Source: Bradyrhizobium sp. AZCC 1719
GTDB taxonomy: Bacteria > Pseudomonadota > Alphaproteobacteria > Rhizobiales > Xanthobacteraceae
Assembly (NCBI RefSeq): GCF_036924525.1
Contig: NZ_JAZHRU010000001.1
Span: 5,299,001-5,363,000 of the forward strand
Direction of reading: 5' to 3'
Length of the DNA stretch: 64,000 bases
Shown: positions 62,705-64,000 of the stretch, piece after piece
Position numbering within the stretch: the first letter of the stretch is position 1
How the letters are laid out: each line of letters opens with the position of its first letter
The notes under the pieces: generated by a model
Told to the model about the DNA's origin: nothing
Database searches by the model: none
What the model saw: only the letters and a program-made list of their open reading frames with translations
Position numbers and translations under genes: made by a program

Positions 62705-63685
62705 ATGATGATGAAGCCAATTAGCACCGTAAGATCAGGCATAGCCGCGTTGGCGTTTGTTGCCGGTGCTATTCCGGCGGCAGCCGCTTTCCCGGAGCGA
62801 GCGATTACTTTGATCGTTCCGTTCGCCGCCGGCGGCCCCGGCGACACGGTCGTACGCCTCATCGGGACGCATATGGCCAGGACGCTGGGCCAACCGATCG
62901 TCGTGGAGAATGCTGCTGGGGCTGGCGGCACGAGCGCTATCAGCCGTGCCACGCAAGCAGACGCAGATGGATACACCATCATGTTGGGTAATATGGGAAC
63001 ACATGGTGCAGCGCCAGCGCAGTATCCCAACCTGAAATACGATCCGGCTAAGGACTTTGCTCCCATCGGACTGATGGTTACTACACCGATCGTGATCATC
63101 GCCAGGAAGACATTTCCAGCCAACAATCTCCGCGAGTTCGTCGACTACGTGAGAAGGAACCAGAACAAGGTAGTTGAAGCGCATGCCGGCGTCGGCTCAG
63201 TTTCTCACACGACATGCACTCTTCTACAATGGATCATAGGGACAAAGACTGCTCGGGTGGCCTACCGCGGCACAGGGCCGACCATCAACGACCTTATTGC
63301 GGAACACGTCGATTTTGGCTGTGACCAGATTGTAAACGTTGCGCCGCATATTCAGGCGGGCACGCTCAAGGCGTTCGGTATCGCGACGGCCAAACGTTCG
63401 GCGGCCATGAAGGATGTCCCAACGACCAGGGAGGGCGGCCTGCCGGAGTTCGAGGTCTCTGCTTGGATTGCGCTATTTGCTCCAAAGGGTACTCCACAAC
63501 ATGTGGTCGGCAAACTGAACGAGGCGCTTGTCAAAGCCCTCGATGACGAAGGCACACGCGCGCGACTGCTCGATCTTGGCAGCGAGATCCCGGATCGGGC
63601 CGGCCGCGCGCCTGACGCCCTGCAGGAGCTGGTCGTTCGTGAAGTCGCCCGTTGGACGCCGGTGCTCAAGACCGCCGGTCAATGA
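62705..63685 (+). CDS. Tripartite tricarboxylate transporter substrate-binding protein (Bug/TctC)
   Basis: A 326-residue periplasmic binding protein. Signal peptide MMMKPISTVRSGIAALAFVA ends near AAAFPE; then the Bug family pattern ITLIVPFAAGGPGDTVVRLI, ENAAGAGGTSAISRA and YTIMLGNMGTH. The usual partners TctA and TctB are not adjacent, as with many orphan Bug proteins. Three tandem ATGs (62705, 62708, 62711) follow AAGGAGA; the third has the best spacing. Control by the divergent LysR gene is likely. Confidence 0.9.
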   Translation: MMMKPISTVRSGIAALAFVAGAIPAAAAFPERAITLIVPFAAGGPGDTVVRLIGTHMARTLGQPIVVENAAGAGGTSAISRATQADADGYTIMLGNMGTHGAAPAQYPNLKYDPAKDFAPIGLMVTTPIVIIARKTFPANNLREFVDYVRRNQNKVVEAHAGVGSVSHTTCTLLQWIIGTKTARVAYRGTGPTINDLIAEHVDFGCDQIVNVAPHIQAGTLKAFGIATAKRSAAMKDVPTTREGGLPEFEVSAWIALFAPKGTPQHVVGKLNEALVKALDDEGTRARLLDLGSEIPDRAGRAPDALQELVVREVARWTPVLKTAGQ

Positions 63686-63844
63686 ACGAGGGCGTTGACT
63701 CATAAGAGCGTAGCCAGAGCCTGATTGACGCAAGCTGTACGAGGGCAAGGTAATTGCAGCCAGCTTATCGTAGCGCGTTGTTGTGTCCGGTTATCGTCGG
63801 AGCCGACGTTCGTGAGACGCGCGAATACGCAGCGAGGTGACCCA

Positions 63845-64000
63845 ATGTCCGCGCCGACGATCAAGTTCGATGACGGCGCCGTCTATGAACGGATGATGGG
63901 CAAGTGGAGTGGACTGGCCGGACGCGCTTTTATTGATTGGCTCTCGCCCCCGCCCAATTTGCGATGGCTCGACATCGGTTGTGGCAATGGCGCGTTTACA
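63845..64000 (+). CDS. Class I SAM-dependent methyltransferase (partial)
   Basis: The 5' end of a methyltransferase cut by the window edge. It reads MSAPTIKFDDGAVYERMMGK and later LRWLDIGCGNGAFT, the SAM-binding motif I. The reading is open to base 64000. Substrate cannot be inferred. Bases 63686-63844 before it hold no gene. Confidence 0.8.
   Translation, partial: MSAPTIKFDDGAVYERMMGKWSGLAGRAFIDWLSPPPNLRWLDIGCGNGAFT

Noticed and set aside
1..64000. CRISPR array, prophage or rRNA operon
   Set aside because: No regularly spaced repeats, no phage structural genes and no rRNA segments were seen on reading both strands.

Overview
The window is chromosomal DNA from an alphaproteobacterium, most probably Bradyrhizobium or a close relative. 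The reasons are high GC with Bradyrhizobium-like codon use, NdvB and NdvC for cyclic beta-1,3/1,6-glucan, phosphatidylcholine synthase, an IalB protein, a DUF3551 protein, HspQ and SdhE, and many palindromic intergenic repeats typical of that genus. This assignment rests on family recall, since no database search was possible.

Layout. 0-13.8 kb: DUF805 protein, tgt, a MFS-adaA block, a small zinc-ribbon protein, cysK with a BrnA-like gene, a secreted caspase-like protein, an EamA transporter, RidA, two secreted proteins, a formyltransferase-like protein and a histidine kinase/response regulator pair. 13.9-24.5 kb: an accessory stretch rich in very small membrane proteins, decayed genes, IS256 debris and repeats. 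It also holds galE and a surface-glycosylation cluster (GT-C enzyme, GT2, DUF2304, methyltransferase) and ends at tRNA-Lys. 24.6-33.2 kb: the ndv glucan locus, two further conserved proteins and glmU. 33.2-40.1 kb: an inserted island between glmU and glmS. 40.2-64 kb: mostly core genes (glmS, DUF502, DapA-like, recG, sdhE-mfd, degenerate GGDEF and adenylation proteins, a YejA-like binding protein, ialB, hspQ, AEC transporter, ubiH-like, pcs-terC, quinone reductase), then a LysR/TctC pair and the start of a methyltransferase.

The main result is two insertions that can be read directly from sequence. The MFS-adaA block behind tgt is followed by a second, decayed copy of the tgt 3' end, with a 21-bp identical repeat at 1999-2019 and 4060-4080. 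The island between glmU and glmS lies between two copies of a perfect 15-bp repeat (33234-33248 and 40093-40107). It contains a decayed 150-bp internal copy of glmU, four related palindromic elements, and a two-gene cassette of lower GC. That cassette pairs a Schlafen AlbA_2-domain protein with a 389-residue protein whose N-terminus looks like a proteasome/HslV-type Ntn hydrolase. It is the best candidate here for an undescribed system, possibly defence; that role is inference.

How genes work together: GlmS and GlmU make UDP-GlcNAc. NdvB and NdvC build and remodel periplasmic glucan. GT2, DUF2304 and the GT-C enzyme probably move a sugar through a polyprenyl-phosphate carrier. RecG and Mfd are DNA repair helicases. 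SdhE, the UbiH-like hydroxylase and the quinone reductase touch respiration, and Pcs makes phosphatidylcholine.
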